Positions 7,891 through 15,784 of a stretch of DNA of 45,843 nt are shown piece after piece. The notes under the pieces are model-generated. The model searched no databases. It saw only the letters and a list, made by a program, of their open reading frames with translations, and had not been told where the DNA came from. Positions within the stretch are counted from its first letter, which is position 1; every line of letters starts with the position of its first letter. Made by a program: the position numbers and the translations under genes. This DNA is from Phocaeicola_A sp045545095 (GTDB lineage: Bacteria > Bacteroidota > Bacteroidia > Bacteroidales > Bacteroidaceae), in the NCBI GenBank assembly GCA_045545095.1, contig JAZQAG010000023.1:1-45843 (forward strand), read 5' to 3'.

Positions 7891-8970
7891 ATGAAATCCA
7901 AACTTTTCTTAGTAGGTTTAACAGCCATCACTGGAGGGGCTATACCTGTTGCCGCCTGTACAGGAATCACCCTTACTGCTAAAGACGATAGCCATGTCTT
8001 GGCACGGACCATAGAATGGGCAGCAGGTTTCGTCCCCTGCGAATATGTAATTATCCCTCGTGGACAATCGCTAACCTCATACACTCCTGTAGGGAGCAAT
8101 GGCCTGCAATTCACCGCCAAGCACGGCGTAGTAGGGCTTTCTGTCACCCAAAAAGAGTTCATTGTAGAAGGTATGAATGAAAAAGGATTGGCCGCAGGGC
8201 TGTTCTATTTTCCCGACTATGGAAAATATGCAGACTTTGATCCTGCCCAAACGATGAAGACATTGGCAGACCTCCAATTGGTACAATGGATTTTGTCGCA
8301 ATTCTCCACCATCGACGAAGTCAAAGCGGCCATCAGTCAAGTACGTATTGTTTCGTTGGCCCCCAAGATAGCCTCAACTGCCCATTGGCGTATCTGCCAA
8401 CCGGACGGCAGACAGGTTGTACTGGAGATTTTAGATGGAGGAGTTCCCCATTTTTATGAAAACGAAATTGGAGTCATCACCAACTCGCCAGGATTTCCTT
8501 GGCATGTCACCAACCTGAACAACTACATAAATCTCTATCCGGGCAATGCTCCTTCACAGAAAATGGGAGGATACACACTTAACCATTTGAGCGGTAGTTC
8601 AGGAATGTTAGGGCTCCCCGGTGACTTTACCTCACCATCCCGTTTTATCCGAGCTGCATTTCTCAAACATACAGCTCCCCAGCAGGACGACGCATTCAAC
8701 ACCGTGACCCTCTGTTTCCACTTGCTGAATAACTTTGATGTTCCTATCGGAGTGGAACACCCTCTCGGCGAAGCACCAAAGTTACCCAGTGCCACCCAGT
8801 GGACTACAGCTACAGACCTCACTCATCGGAAAGTCTATTACAAGACTGCCTATAACAACACCATCCGGTGCATAGACTTAGGAAGTATCGATTTCAGTCA
8901 TATCTCCTACCAGTCTCACCCATTGGACAAGGAACAAATACAACCTATAGAAGATATCATCATCAACTAA
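7891..8970 (+). CDS. Choloylglycine hydrolase family (linear amide C-N hydrolase), bile-salt hydrolase or penicillin V acylase type
   Basis: Ntn-hydrolase of 359 residues. The signal peptide ends VAA, leaving C23 (CTGITLT) as the new N-terminal nucleophile. Relative to the family's Cys/Arg/Asp/Asn/Arg set, I see R39 and E42 in LARTIEW, N198 in VITNSPG and R251 in SPSRFIRAA. The usual Asp is Glu here. The loop that carries Asn in canonical bile-salt hydrolases reads AGLFYFP, so the substrate could be bile salts, N-acyl amino acids or another amide. Exported to the periplasm. It is followed by its own terminator and appears monocistronic. Family certain, substrate not. Confidence 0.88.
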   Translation: MKSKLFLVGLTAITGGAIPVAACTGITLTAKDDSHVLARTIEWAAGFVPCEYVIIPRGQSLTSYTPVGSNGLQFTAKHGVVGLSVTQKEFIVEGMNEKGLAAGLFYFPDYGKYADFDPAQTMKTLADLQLVQWILSQFSTIDEVKAAISQVRIVSLAPKIASTAHWRICQPDGRQVVLEILDGGVPHFYENEIGVITNSPGFPWHVTNLNNYINLYPGNAPSQKMGGYTLNHLSGSSGMLGLPGDFTSPSRFIRAAFLKHTAPQQDDAFNTVTLCFHLLNNFDVPIGVEHPLGEAPKLPSATQWTTATDLTHRKVYYKTAYNNTIRCIDLGSIDFSHISYQSHPLDKEQIQPIEDIIIN

Positions 8971-8998
8971 TTTCAGCTTTTACTTATTCTGATAATGT

Positions 8999-9043
8999 GA
9001 ATCCGTCGCGAAAGCCCCTTTTCAGGAACATTGCGACGGATTC
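8999..9043 (+). terminator. Hairpin terminator after the choloylglycine hydrolase gene
   Basis: Perfect 11-bp arms (8999-9009 and 9033-9043, GAATCCGTCGC) with a 23-nt loop, followed by TTGATT. It lies 28 nt after the stop codon. Confidence 0.7.
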
Positions 9044-9102
9044 TTGATTCAAAGCAATTTCATACAACAAATTTTTTCATCAGAATTATTTATCTCTTTT
9101 TA

Positions 9103-9134
9103 TTTGGAGATACAAAATTCAGTTCTTATCTTTG
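9103..9134 (+). promoter_or_regulatory. Ferritin promoter
   Basis: TTTG at 9103-9106, a 20-nt spacer and TATCTTTG at 9127-9134: an essentially perfect Bacteroidetes promoter, 44 nt before the ferritin ATG. Confidence 0.8.
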
Positions 9135-9178
9135 CACCAAGATGGAATGGACCATCAATACTTAAATTAAACAAGATT

Positions 9179-9703
9179 ATGTTAAGCAAGAATTTACATG
9201 ATGCAATCAATGCACAAATCAATGCCGAATTATGGTCGGCATACCTCTATTTGGCCATGTCATTGGACGCCGAAACTAAAGGATATAAAGGAGTTGCGAA
9301 CTGGTTTTACGTACAATTCCAAGAAGAGCAGGAGCATGCCCGTATCTTTATGAACTACCTGAACAGCCGTGATGCCAAAGTTACCCTACTCCCCATTGAA
9401 GAGGTTCCCGCTCAGTGGGATAGCGTATTAGATATGTTCAAACAGACATTGGAACATGAGAAGAAAGTGACATCACTCATCAACAATTTGGCTGCCATCG
9501 CTAATGAAGACCGGGATTTTGCTTCAATCAACCGCTTGGTTTGGTTCATTGACGAACAAGTAGAGGAAGAAGAATCAGCCCGTGACATGATTGCTGCTGT
9601 CGAGGCTGTTGAAGACAACAAGTATGGTATGTATATGTTAGACAAAGAATTAGCGGCACGTACCTATACACAAGCTTCACCTTTGGCCTCTTCTGCCGAA
9701 TAG
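9179..9703 (+). CDS. ftnA: Non-heme ferritin
   Basis: Protein of 174 residues, the typical size of bacterial ferritins that assemble into 24-subunit iron-storage shells and oxidise Fe(II). Ferroxidase-site residues are visible: E17 in NAELWSAYLYL, E50 and H53 in EEQEHARIF, E94, and the E126/Q127 region in IDEQVEEEE. The four-helix pattern is complete. A longer frame opening at 9044 includes the promoter, so I use the ATG at 9179. In Bacteroides, ferritin is known to be induced by oxygen and iron; here it has its own strong promoter and a terminator downstream. The symbol is by family resemblance. Confidence 0.92.
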   Translation: MLSKNLHDAINAQINAELWSAYLYLAMSLDAETKGYKGVANWFYVQFQEEQEHARIFMNYLNSRDAKVTLLPIEEVPAQWDSVLDMFKQTLEHEKKVTSLINNLAAIANEDRDFASINRLVWFIDEQVEEEESARDMIAAVEAVEDNKYGMYMLDKELAARTYTQASPLASSAE

Positions 9704-9730
9704 AACATTTTTACACCCTTAATTGACCGA

Positions 9731-9788
9731 CGCTGATTGTCCGGACGCACGTAGAAGCTCTCTCCGTGTACAGGCCGAACAATCAGCG
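9731..9788 (+). terminator. Long hairpin terminator after ferritin
   Basis: Arms 9731-9740 and 9779-9788 (CGCTGATTGT) pair perfectly. Inner segments CCGG/CCG and ACGCACG/CGTGT extend the stem with small mismatches, and the T-rich run TTTTCTTTT follows at once. It separates ferritin from the MATE gene's promoter. Confidence 0.75.
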
Positions 9789-9866
9789 TTTTCTTTTCAT
9801 TATTCAAGATTCCGGATTTATCCACCAATTATCCTTTCTGTCCATACTTCTCCAAAAGTTTTTTCT

Positions 9867-9874
9867 TACCTTTG
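9867..9874 (+). promoter_or_regulatory. -7 box of the MATE transporter gene
   Basis: TACCTTTG, an exact TAnnTTTG match followed by GCAGACC, 23 nt ahead of the ATG at 9898. No clear -33 TTTG. Confidence 0.55.
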
Positions 9875-9897
9875 CAGACCAAAACCGATTTACATGT

Positions 9898-11235
9898 ATG
9901 GACAGAGATACAATAGACTTTGAAAACGGACAAGTGGGACGCCTGTTCCGCCAAATCCTACTCCCTACTCTATTGGGATCGCTCTCCATTTCCGCCGTAA
10001 CAGCCATTGACGGTATCTTTATCGGACATGGAGTAGGCGCTGATGGCGTGGCCGCCGTCAATATCATTGTACCCGTATATCAGATATTCTCAGGTTTAGG
10101 TCTGATGATTGGAGTCGGCTGTTCGGTAGTGGCCAGCATCTTATTGGGACAACAAAAGATAAAAACCGCCCGCCTAAACGTGGCACAAGCCATAGGATGC
10201 TCATCTGTCATAACCTTGTTGCTCTGCACCCTTATGTGGCTTTACCCAGAAGAAACCGGGCGGACATTAGGATCATCCGAAACATTACTCCCCCAAGTGG
10301 TGGACTACCTGCAATGGATTCTCCCCTGCTTTGTTCTGGATATGTGGAGCCTCATCGGGCTTTTCATCATCCGTCTGGATGGAGCACCCAAAGTAGCAAT
10401 GTGGTGCAATATCATTCCATCTTTACTGAATGTTCTACTCGACTGGATTTTCATTTTCCCCCTTGGCATGGGAGTCAAAGGGGCTGCAATAGCGACCTCT
10501 ATAAGTATCATGGTCGGCGGTCTGATGGCGATGGGATATTTACTGTCTTTCTCAAAAATGCTATGCCCACTTATGCCTAAATTCAGTAAGAAAAGCATGC
10601 TACTGACTTTACGGAATGTAGGATACCAATGCCGCATTGGTTCATCTACCTTATTGGGCGAAATGACTTTAGCGGTATTGGTGTTCGTTGGTAATATCGT
10701 GTTCATGCAATATCTGGGAGATGCAGGTGTAGGAGCTTTTGGCATTGCCTGCTATTATACCCCCTTCTTTTTCATGCTTGGCAATTCTATTGCCCAATCA
10801 GCACAACCAATCATCAGCTATGACTATGGCATTTCACGTTGGCAACGTATCCGACAGGCACGTCGGCTGATGTTTTTCACATCTGGTGGAATCGGCATTG
10901 TCGTAACATGTTGTTTTTTCTTTTTCCCCTACGAATTAGTAGCACTTTTTGTTGACCCGCAAAGCCCTGCCGGGCAAATCGCCATATCGGGATTCCCCTA
11001 TTTTGCAACCGGAGTCATCTTCTATATTCTAAACGTATCCATTGCCGGATATTACCAGAGTATGGAACGTATCCGACCAGCCACATGGATCGTGTTTTTC
11101 CGAGGATTAATTTTTCTTATACCCTCTTTCATCCTTCTTCCTGTTTGGTGGGGAGAAACGGGCATTTGGTTAGCCATGCCTATGTCCGAAGCACTTACAC
11201 TAACAGCCATCCTCTTCTTCAAGAAAGTGAAATAA
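9898..11235 (+). CDS. MATE family efflux transporter
   Basis: Protein of 445 residues with about 12 membrane segments, the size and layout of MATE antiporters, which export cationic drugs or metabolites using Na+ or H+. The MatE repeats are recognisable: the N-half contains GRLFRQILLPTLLGSLSIS and AIDGIFIGHGVGADGVAAVNI, and the C-half contains GNSIAQSAQPIISYDYG, a MATE hallmark. The frame can extend to 9766, but the ATG at 9898 sits just after a clear -7 box and begins with the family's normal N-terminus. It converges with the DMT transporter gene, 14 bp away. Substrate unknown. Confidence 0.9.
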   Translation: MDRDTIDFENGQVGRLFRQILLPTLLGSLSISAVTAIDGIFIGHGVGADGVAAVNIIVPVYQIFSGLGLMIGVGCSVVASILLGQQKIKTARLNVAQAIGCSSVITLLLCTLMWLYPEETGRTLGSSETLLPQVVDYLQWILPCFVLDMWSLIGLFIIRLDGAPKVAMWCNIIPSLLNVLLDWIFIFPLGMGVKGAAIATSISIMVGGLMAMGYLLSFSKMLCPLMPKFSKKSMLLTLRNVGYQCRIGSSTLLGEMTLAVLVFVGNIVFMQYLGDAGVGAFGIACYYTPFFFMLGNSIAQSAQPIISYDYGISRWQRIRQARRLMFFTSGGIGIVVTCCFFFFPYELVALFVDPQSPAGQIAISGFPYFATGVIFYILNVSIAGYYQSMERIRPATWIVFFRGLIFLIPSFILLPVWWGETGIWLAMPMSEALTLTAILFFKKVK

Positions 11236-11249
11236 CTAATTCGGGGTCA

Positions 11250-12185
11250 CTATACTTTCTTCCGTATCAGACGTGGAAACATTTTGCGCAAACGATTCAA
11301 CAAGCGTGGCATACTACCCCCACCTACAACAATGGTTACTGATACAATAATAAGTATCATACCCAATGCGTTGCGCGGTGTCACAATTTCGCCAAAGACC
11401 GTGATACCAAAAAATACTGCTGTCACTGGTTCCAATGCGCCTAAAATAGCAGTAGGAGTGGAGCCTATATATTGGATAGCCTGTGTGGTACACAATAATG
11501 AAATTGCAGTGGGAAACAGAGCTAAAGCCAACAAGTTTCCCCACAGATACCAATATGGCGGAAACTCTAAGCCGCCTTGTAAAAATACGCGTACTACAAA
11601 TAAAGAAAATCCAAAAAGCAGGACATAAAAGGTCAGTTTTAATGTCGGGACATGGTCTAACCCCGAACGGTTGACAGCCACGATATATATCGCATACGAC
11701 AAGGATGAGCCGAAGACGAACAAAGTACCTGTCAAGCTCAACGTTGCCCCATCTGCACCACGATAAAGCAATGCAATACCTATCAATGCTGTGACAAGAC
11801 AAAGCATCATCCGTACAGTCATCTTCTCCCGAAAGAACAAAGCCATGATAACAGCAACCAACAGCGGATAGACAAACAATAACGTGGAAGCAATGCCTGC
11901 ATCCATATAATTGTAACTGAGGAAAAGGGTCAACGAAGACATTGCAAAAATAATGCCCAATACAGCCAGGATTCCCCCTTGCCGCACATTAATCTTAAAT
12001 CCTCGTCCACGCACTTTCAACATCAAGGCCAAAATAGGAGCAGCAAACAAGTAGCGGAAAAACAGTACGCTATCAGCCGTCATCCCCGCTTCATAGAGGG
12101 GTAGGGCAAACAGAGGATTCATGCCATAAGTAGCAGCAGCTATGATTCCTAAAAGATATCCTTTGGTAGTCGTATTCAGATTCAT
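11250..12185 (-). CDS. EamA/DMT family transporter
   Basis: Protein of 311 residues with ten predicted membrane helices in two EamA repeats (about 5-140 and 150-290). The second repeat ends with the typical STPTAILGALEPVTAVFFG and FGEIVTPRNALGMILII. Members export or import small metabolites across the inner membrane; this one's substrate is unknown. The ATG at 12185 overlaps the stop of the LOG gene (ATGA), which argues for co-translation and against an upstream in-frame ATG at 12230. A basic tail (PRLLNRLRKMFPRLIRKKV) ends the protein in the cytoplasm. Confidence 0.9.
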   Translation of the reverse strand: MNLNTTTKGYLLGIIAAATYGMNPLFALPLYEAGMTADSVLFFRYLFAAPILALMLKVRGRGFKINVRQGGILAVLGIIFAMSSLTLFLSYNYMDAGIASTLLFVYPLLVAVIMALFFREKMTVRMMLCLVTALIGIALLYRGADGATLSLTGTLFVFGSSLSYAIYIVAVNRSGLDHVPTLKLTFYVLLFGFSLFVVRVFLQGGLEFPPYWYLWGNLLALALFPTAISLLCTTQAIQYIGSTPTAILGALEPVTAVFFGITVFGEIVTPRNALGMILIIVSVTIVVGGGSMPRLLNRLRKMFPRLIRKKV

Positions 12186-13252
12186 TTTTTTGTATTTTCT
12201 GCAAATTTTTCCAATGTATCTACAATGCAATCCTCGTCATCGGTAAGAGTAAGCAACAGATTTTTGTACTTCCCTTTTTTCACCAAGTGTTCCAATAAAC
12301 AGAAAACCGGCATCTCTTGTGTCCAATATTTTTCACTCAAGAAAATCATAGGACTGGCATAACCGAAACTAAGGTAATGATTCTGCACGGCTTCTTGGAA
12401 AATTTCTTGTAACGTACCCGCACTTCCGGGTGAATAAATCAGTCCCCCTTTAGCGATAGTCAATAATCCATCCTCGCGCAATGCATTCTCAAAATACTTC
12501 GCAATATGGGTAGCAAAGGGGGTGGCAGGTTCGTGACCGTAAAGCCAAGTGGGTACCCCCAAACTTATATAATGTTCTTGTGGAAATCGTTCACGTACCT
12601 GAAAAGCTGTATCCAACCATTCGCGTTCCTTGAAGGAAGGTGCTTTTTCAAGTATATTCAAAGCCTCATCCAATTCTTCTTTCGTACGTCCAGCCATCCA
12701 TGCGCCCAAATGAGTGGCCTCCATAGCACCTGGCCCGCCACCACTGATAAGCAAGAATTCCATTTCGGTCAATCGCTTGCTGATATGGACAATCTGGCGG
12801 TATGCCTCATCAGTGCGCAATAGTCCGTGCCCTCCCATTATCCCAACAATACGTCGTTCGTCGTAAGTTTCTAACAAGCGGTTCATCGCATGAGTAATAG
12901 CATGATCATGCAACGTACGGGCCAAGGTCTCACGCATGTCATCGGAATGTTTCCCTTTCTTCAGATAATGCTGATAAACTTTGCTATCGTAACAATCGGT
13001 ATAACTTTCCGGTTCCCCTATGCGGTAGCCCTCATAAAGGCTTTCAGGGGTATATAACGATTGGCGATGACGTCCTGCCAATTGTTTTTCTTGTGCCAGA
13101 GTGATGAACTTTTCTATATCCTCCACTTCTTGATAAGGCGCTGTATTCTTCTGAGGTTCCTTCAATTGCGGACGGCGTTGCTTGGCCTTTTCCCACGCCA
13201 CTTTACGGGCTTGATATTGTTCGTATTGCTTTTCCAAATAATTGTCTGCCAT
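12182..13252 (-). CDS. LOG family protein (nucleotide 5'-monophosphate phosphoribohydrolase-like)
   Basis: Protein of 356 residues. The Rossmann-like LOG domain at about 130-340 carries the family signatures GGGPGAMEA (171-179) and PGSAGTLQEIF, which bind nucleotide monophosphate and catalyse base release in characterised LOG/YgdH proteins. About 130 extra N-terminal residues, rich in charged helices, precede it, making it longer than plant-type LOGs (about 200 residues) and closer to YgdH/PpnN-like lengths. Its own -7 box lies 21 nt upstream. It overlaps the DMT transporter gene by 4 bp, suggesting that the released product or a purine/cytokinin-like metabolite might be transported; that is inference. 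Confidence 0.85.
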   Translation of the reverse strand: MADNYLEKQYEQYQARKVAWEKAKQRRPQLKEPQKNTAPYQEVEDIEKFITLAQEKQLAGRHRQSLYTPESLYEGYRIGEPESYTDCYDSKVYQHYLKKGKHSDDMRETLARTLHDHAITHAMNRLLETYDERRIVGIMGGHGLLRTDEAYRQIVHISKRLTEMEFLLISGGGPGAMEATHLGAWMAGRTKEELDEALNILEKAPSFKEREWLDTAFQVRERFPQEHYISLGVPTWLYGHEPATPFATHIAKYFENALREDGLLTIAKGGLIYSPGSAGTLQEIFQEAVQNHYLSFGYASPMIFLSEKYWTQEMPVFCLLEHLVKKGKYKNLLLTLTDDEDCIVDTLEKFAENTKK

Positions 13253-13272
13253 CGTTTCTATTTTTTGCGGAG

Positions 13273-13280
13273 CGAAGATA
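13273..13280 (-). promoter_or_regulatory. -7 box of the LOG-DMT operon
   Basis: TATCTTCG on the minus strand, a common variant of TAnnTTTG, 21 nt before the LOG ATG. Confidence 0.45.
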
Positions 13281-13402
13281 ATGTAAACTTATTGAATGGC
13301 AAAAAGGATACAATAGTATTTTACAAGAAAATCGCATTATTCAAATAATCTGATGCCCAGTCATAGAGGTATCAAGGGAACTTTTTGTTATGCAGCAGTC
13401 TG

Positions 13403-13603
13403 AAATCAGTTTGCCTTGTTCTTTTTTTTAGTTTGCCTTTAGTGAAAAGTTTAATCATCGACGATAATCATATAATCATCGACGATAATCATGTAATCAT
13501 CGGTGATGATTATGTAAACATCGACGATGATTAAACTTTTCACTCTTGAGAAATCAAATAGAGGAACGGGCAAATCACTTTTTCTGTGCGGTAAAACTGA
13601 TTT
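13403..13603. repeat. Large imperfect inverted-repeat region between divergent genes
   Basis: The gene-free stretch 13253-13696 holds an outer inverted repeat, AAATCAGTTT at 13403-13412 and AAACTGATTT at 13594-13603. TTTGCC-containing segments nested inside are also roughly inverted. The highly ordered array at 13441-13544 lies at the centre. The outer arms align only with gaps, so the full 200-bp symmetry is weaker than the central element. No coding potential seen. Confidence 0.5.
13441..13544. repeat. 104-bp palindromic array of four 21-bp units
   Basis: Perfect 20-bp terminal inverted repeats (13441-13460 and 13525-13544, AGTGAAAAGTTTAATCATCG) enclose four tandem units spaced exactly 21 bp (AATC/AAAC starts at 13453, 13474, 13495 and 13516). 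Each unit contains a small palindrome such as ATCGACGAT or ATCGGTGAT. The whole element aligns well with its own reverse complement. It lies between the LOG operon (-) and the glycosyltransferase operon (+), where a cluster of regulator sites or a mobile repeat could sit. Confidence 0.85.
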
Positions 13604-13662
13604 ACGGCTTAAGTTTCAGCAGAAATCTGTGAAAAGATAGTGGCTGAAAGCATATTTTTTCC

Positions 13663-13670
13663 TATCTTCG
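13663..13670 (+). promoter_or_regulatory. -7 box of the glycosyltransferase operon
   Basis: TATCTTCG followed by CAGCC, 26 nt ahead of the ATG at 13697. Same TTCG variant as the divergent LOG promoter. Confidence 0.5.
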
Positions 13671-13696
13671 CAGCCAAACAACTGAAGATTATTACC

Positions 13697-14968
13697 ATGA
13701 GAGTTCTCATCATCAATACCTCCGAACGTACTGGCGGCGCTGCAGTAGCTGCCAACCGCCTGACTGAAGCCTTAAACAACTATGGGGTGAAAGCCAAAAT
13801 GCTGGTGCGTGACAAGCAGACTGACCATATCACAACAGCCCCTCTACCCTCCTCATGGCGATTACGATGGAATTTCTTGTGGGAGCGGTTTGTTATCTGG
13901 AAACATAACGGATTCAGTCGAAAAAACTTATTTGCCGTATCCATAGCCAACAGCGGTACAGATATCACTTGCCTTCCTGAGTTTAAGGAGGCTGACATCA
14001 TACATCTGCATTGGGTGAATCAAGGGATGCTGTCATTAAAAGGAATCCGAAAGATATTGACATCAGGCAAGCCTGTAGTATGGACTATGCACGATATGTG
14101 GCCATGCACAGGTATCTGCCATTATGCTGGAGAATGCAAAGGATTTTACGATGAATGTGGACAATGTTGGCTACTCCGTTTTCCTAAAGACAATGATCTC
14201 TCACACAAAATCCTTGAACGAAAACGACGCACATATAGCAAAGGAAATATCCATTTTGTCACTTGTAGTCATTGGTTGGAGGGAATGGTTCGAAAAAGTA
14301 GCCTGATCAAAGAATATAATTTGTGTACTATACACAACACTTTGAATGTTTCCCTATTCAAACCAAACAATTTGCAGGTTGCCCGAGAACAATGGAATTT
14401 ACCCATAGAAAAGCAATTGATACTTTTTGGAGCAGTCAAAACCACGGACAAGCGTAAGGGGCTTGATTATTTTGTGGAAGCGTGTCTCATATTAGCAAAT
14501 CAATATCCTTTTTTGAAGGATAAAGTGGGAGTTGTCATTTTTGGTAATAAAGCTGATGAATTGCAAAACCTTTTACCTTTTCCTGTCTATTCATTAGGGT
14601 ATATTCATAGTGAACGTGAAATGGCAAAAGTCTATAATGCTGTAGATGTGTACACAATTCCTTCGCTCGAAGACAATTTACCCAACACGATTGCTGAAGC
14701 CCAAGCTTGTGGAAGACCTTGCGTGGGTTTCCGTGTAGGAGGTATCCCAGAAATGATTGACCACCAGGAGAACGGTTATATCGCAGAATATCGCAATGCC
14801 AAGGATTTTGCCCAAGGGATTTATTGGGTCTTACAAGAAGCCGATTCTGAAATTCTTAGCCAAAAAGCACGTAAAAAAGCCATAGCGGCATATGGAGAGG
14901 ACAGTGTAGCAAAACAGTATATCCAATTGTATGGAGAAGCATTGAAAAATAGTAAAAAGCATGATTAA
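13697..14968 (+). CDS. GT4-type glycosyltransferase
   Basis: Protein of 423 residues with the GT-B fold of group 1 glycosyltransferases. The N-terminal domain starts RVLIINTSERTGGAAVAANRL. The C-terminal nucleotide-sugar-binding domain carries the E-x7-E signature in PSLEDNLPNTIAEAQACGRPCVGF and GGIPEMI. An internal cysteine-rich loop, CHYAGECKGFYDECGQC (about residues 139-155), is typical of a subset of Bacteroidetes enzymes. I start at the ATG at 13697, after the -7 box, rather than at 13640. It overlaps the next glycosyltransferase by 8 bp. The pair probably adds sugars to a surface polysaccharide or glycolipid; acceptor and donor are unknown. Confidence 0.88.
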   Translation: MRVLIINTSERTGGAAVAANRLTEALNNYGVKAKMLVRDKQTDHITTAPLPSSWRLRWNFLWERFVIWKHNGFSRKNLFAVSIANSGTDITCLPEFKEADIIHLHWVNQGMLSLKGIRKILTSGKPVVWTMHDMWPCTGICHYAGECKGFYDECGQCWLLRFPKDNDLSHKILERKRRTYSKGNIHFVTCSHWLEGMVRKSSLIKEYNLCTIHNTLNVSLFKPNNLQVAREQWNLPIEKQLILFGAVKTTDKRKGLDYFVEACLILANQYPFLKDKVGVVIFGNKADELQNLLPFPVYSLGYIHSEREMAKVYNAVDVYTIPSLEDNLPNTIAEAQACGRPCVGFRVGGIPEMIDHQENGYIAEYRNAKDFAQGIYWVLQEADSEILSQKARKKAIAAYGEDSVAKQYIQLYGEALKNSKKHD

Positions 14969-15743
14969 ATTCACTCTGATTACTGTCACCTATAATGCCG
15001 AAGCCACACTGGAACGCACTTTGCAGAGTGTGGCGGAACAGACTTATCCGCACATTGAACATATTCTTATAGACGGTGCGTCAAAGGATCGTACAATAGA
15101 GATTGCCAAAAAGTATCCGCACCTTACCAAAGTAGTGAGTGAACCAGACCGTGGTCTCTACGATGCAATGAACAAAGGATTGCATCTCGCCACAGGCGAC
15201 TATGTATGCTTTCTCAATGCTGGTGATAAATTGCATGGGCCAGATACATTGGAGAAGATAAGTCACTCCCTGACCCTCCCCAAAAGGGAGGAAACAATGC
15301 ATGAACCCTCCCCCCTTGGGGGAGATGAAGGGGGCTTTTCTTTGCCCGGTGTCCTCTACGGTCACACCGACATCGTTGACGATAAAGGAGAATACTTAGG
15401 GCCACGCCGTCTCAGCCCGCCCGAGCAGCTGACTTGGAAAAGTTTCAAGCAAGGGATGCTTGTTTGTCACCAAGCCTTCTATGCCCGTCGCGACCTCTGC
15501 CCCGAGTACGACACCACCTTCCGTTTCTCTGCCGATTTCGACTGGTGTATCCGCATCATGAAGCAGACAGACAACCTCATGCATTTGCCCTTTACCGTAG
15601 CGGATTATCTGCAAGAAGGCATGACCACTCGAAACCACCGTGCTTCGCTCATCGAACGCTTCCGCCTGATGTGCCGCCATTACGGAGTCCTCCCCACCAT
15701 CACCCAACATCTGTGGTTTGTCGTCAGAGCCATAATAAAATAA
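14961..15743 (+). CDS. GT2-type glycosyltransferase with an in-frame palindromic insertion
   Basis: Protein of 260 residues. The GT-A fold of family 2 begins FTLITVTYNAEATLERTLQSV. The nucleotide-binding IDGASKDRT is followed by EPDRGLYDAMNKGLHLATGDYVCFLNAGD and, after the catalytic centre, FRFSADFDWCIRIMK. Between about residues 100 and 131 lies a stretch rich in Pro, Gly and charged residues (LPKREETMHEPSPLGGDEGG). It is encoded by two G/C-run palindromes and looks foreign to the family; the surrounding fold resumes at GVLYGHTDIVDD. The frame is kept, so the protein is probably functional. It overlaps the upstream GT4 gene by 8 bp. Confidence 0.87.
   Translation: MIKFTLITVTYNAEATLERTLQSVAEQTYPHIEHILIDGASKDRTIEIAKKYPHLTKVVSEPDRGLYDAMNKGLHLATGDYVCFLNAGDKLHGPDTLEKISHSLTLPKREETMHEPSPLGGDEGGFSLPGVLYGHTDIVDDKGEYLGPRRLSPPEQLTWKSFKQGMLVCHQAFYARRDLCPEYDTTFRFSADFDWCIRIMKQTDNLMHLPFTVADYLQEGMTTRNHRASLIERFRLMCRHYGVLPTITQHLWFVVRAIIK
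15274..15335. repeat. Intragenic palindromic repeat inside the GT2 gene
   Basis: Two short G/C-run hairpins lie side by side: CCTCCC/GGGAGG at 15275-15280 and 15286-15291, and CTCCCCC/GGGGGAG at 15308-15314 and 15318-15324, followed by a further GGGGG at 15330-15334. The composition differs sharply from the neighbouring coding sequence, and the insert preserves the reading frame. It resembles dispersed repeat elements seen between genes in other Bacteroidetes. Confidence 0.6.
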
Positions 15744-15784
15744 GAACTATCGTAACTATAAGAACTATACCAAAAAACTATAAA
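15744..15784. repeat. 9-bp-periodic spacer between the GT2 and GH2 genes
   Basis: The spacer begins right at the GT2 stop codon, and ACTAT recurs at 9-bp steps (GAACTATCG, TAACTATAA, GAACTATAC), then once more after a slightly longer gap, before the GH2 ATG. No promoter-like TAnnTTTG is present, so the GH2 gene may be read through from the glycosyltransferases. Confidence 0.55.

Noticed and set aside
13441..13544. 21-bp array as a CRISPR or as a simple terminator
   Set aside because: Units are contiguous without unique spacers. The element lies between divergent gene starts, where a terminator is not needed, and there is no U-tract.
13697..15743. A capsule or exopolysaccharide biosynthesis cluster
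   Set aside because: Only two glycosyltransferases are present, without flippase, polymerase, export or nucleotide-sugar genes.
15434..15784. N-terminal extension of the GH2 enzyme to 15434
   Set aside because: The extension is an overlap frame of the GT2 gene. A proper signal peptide starts at 15785.
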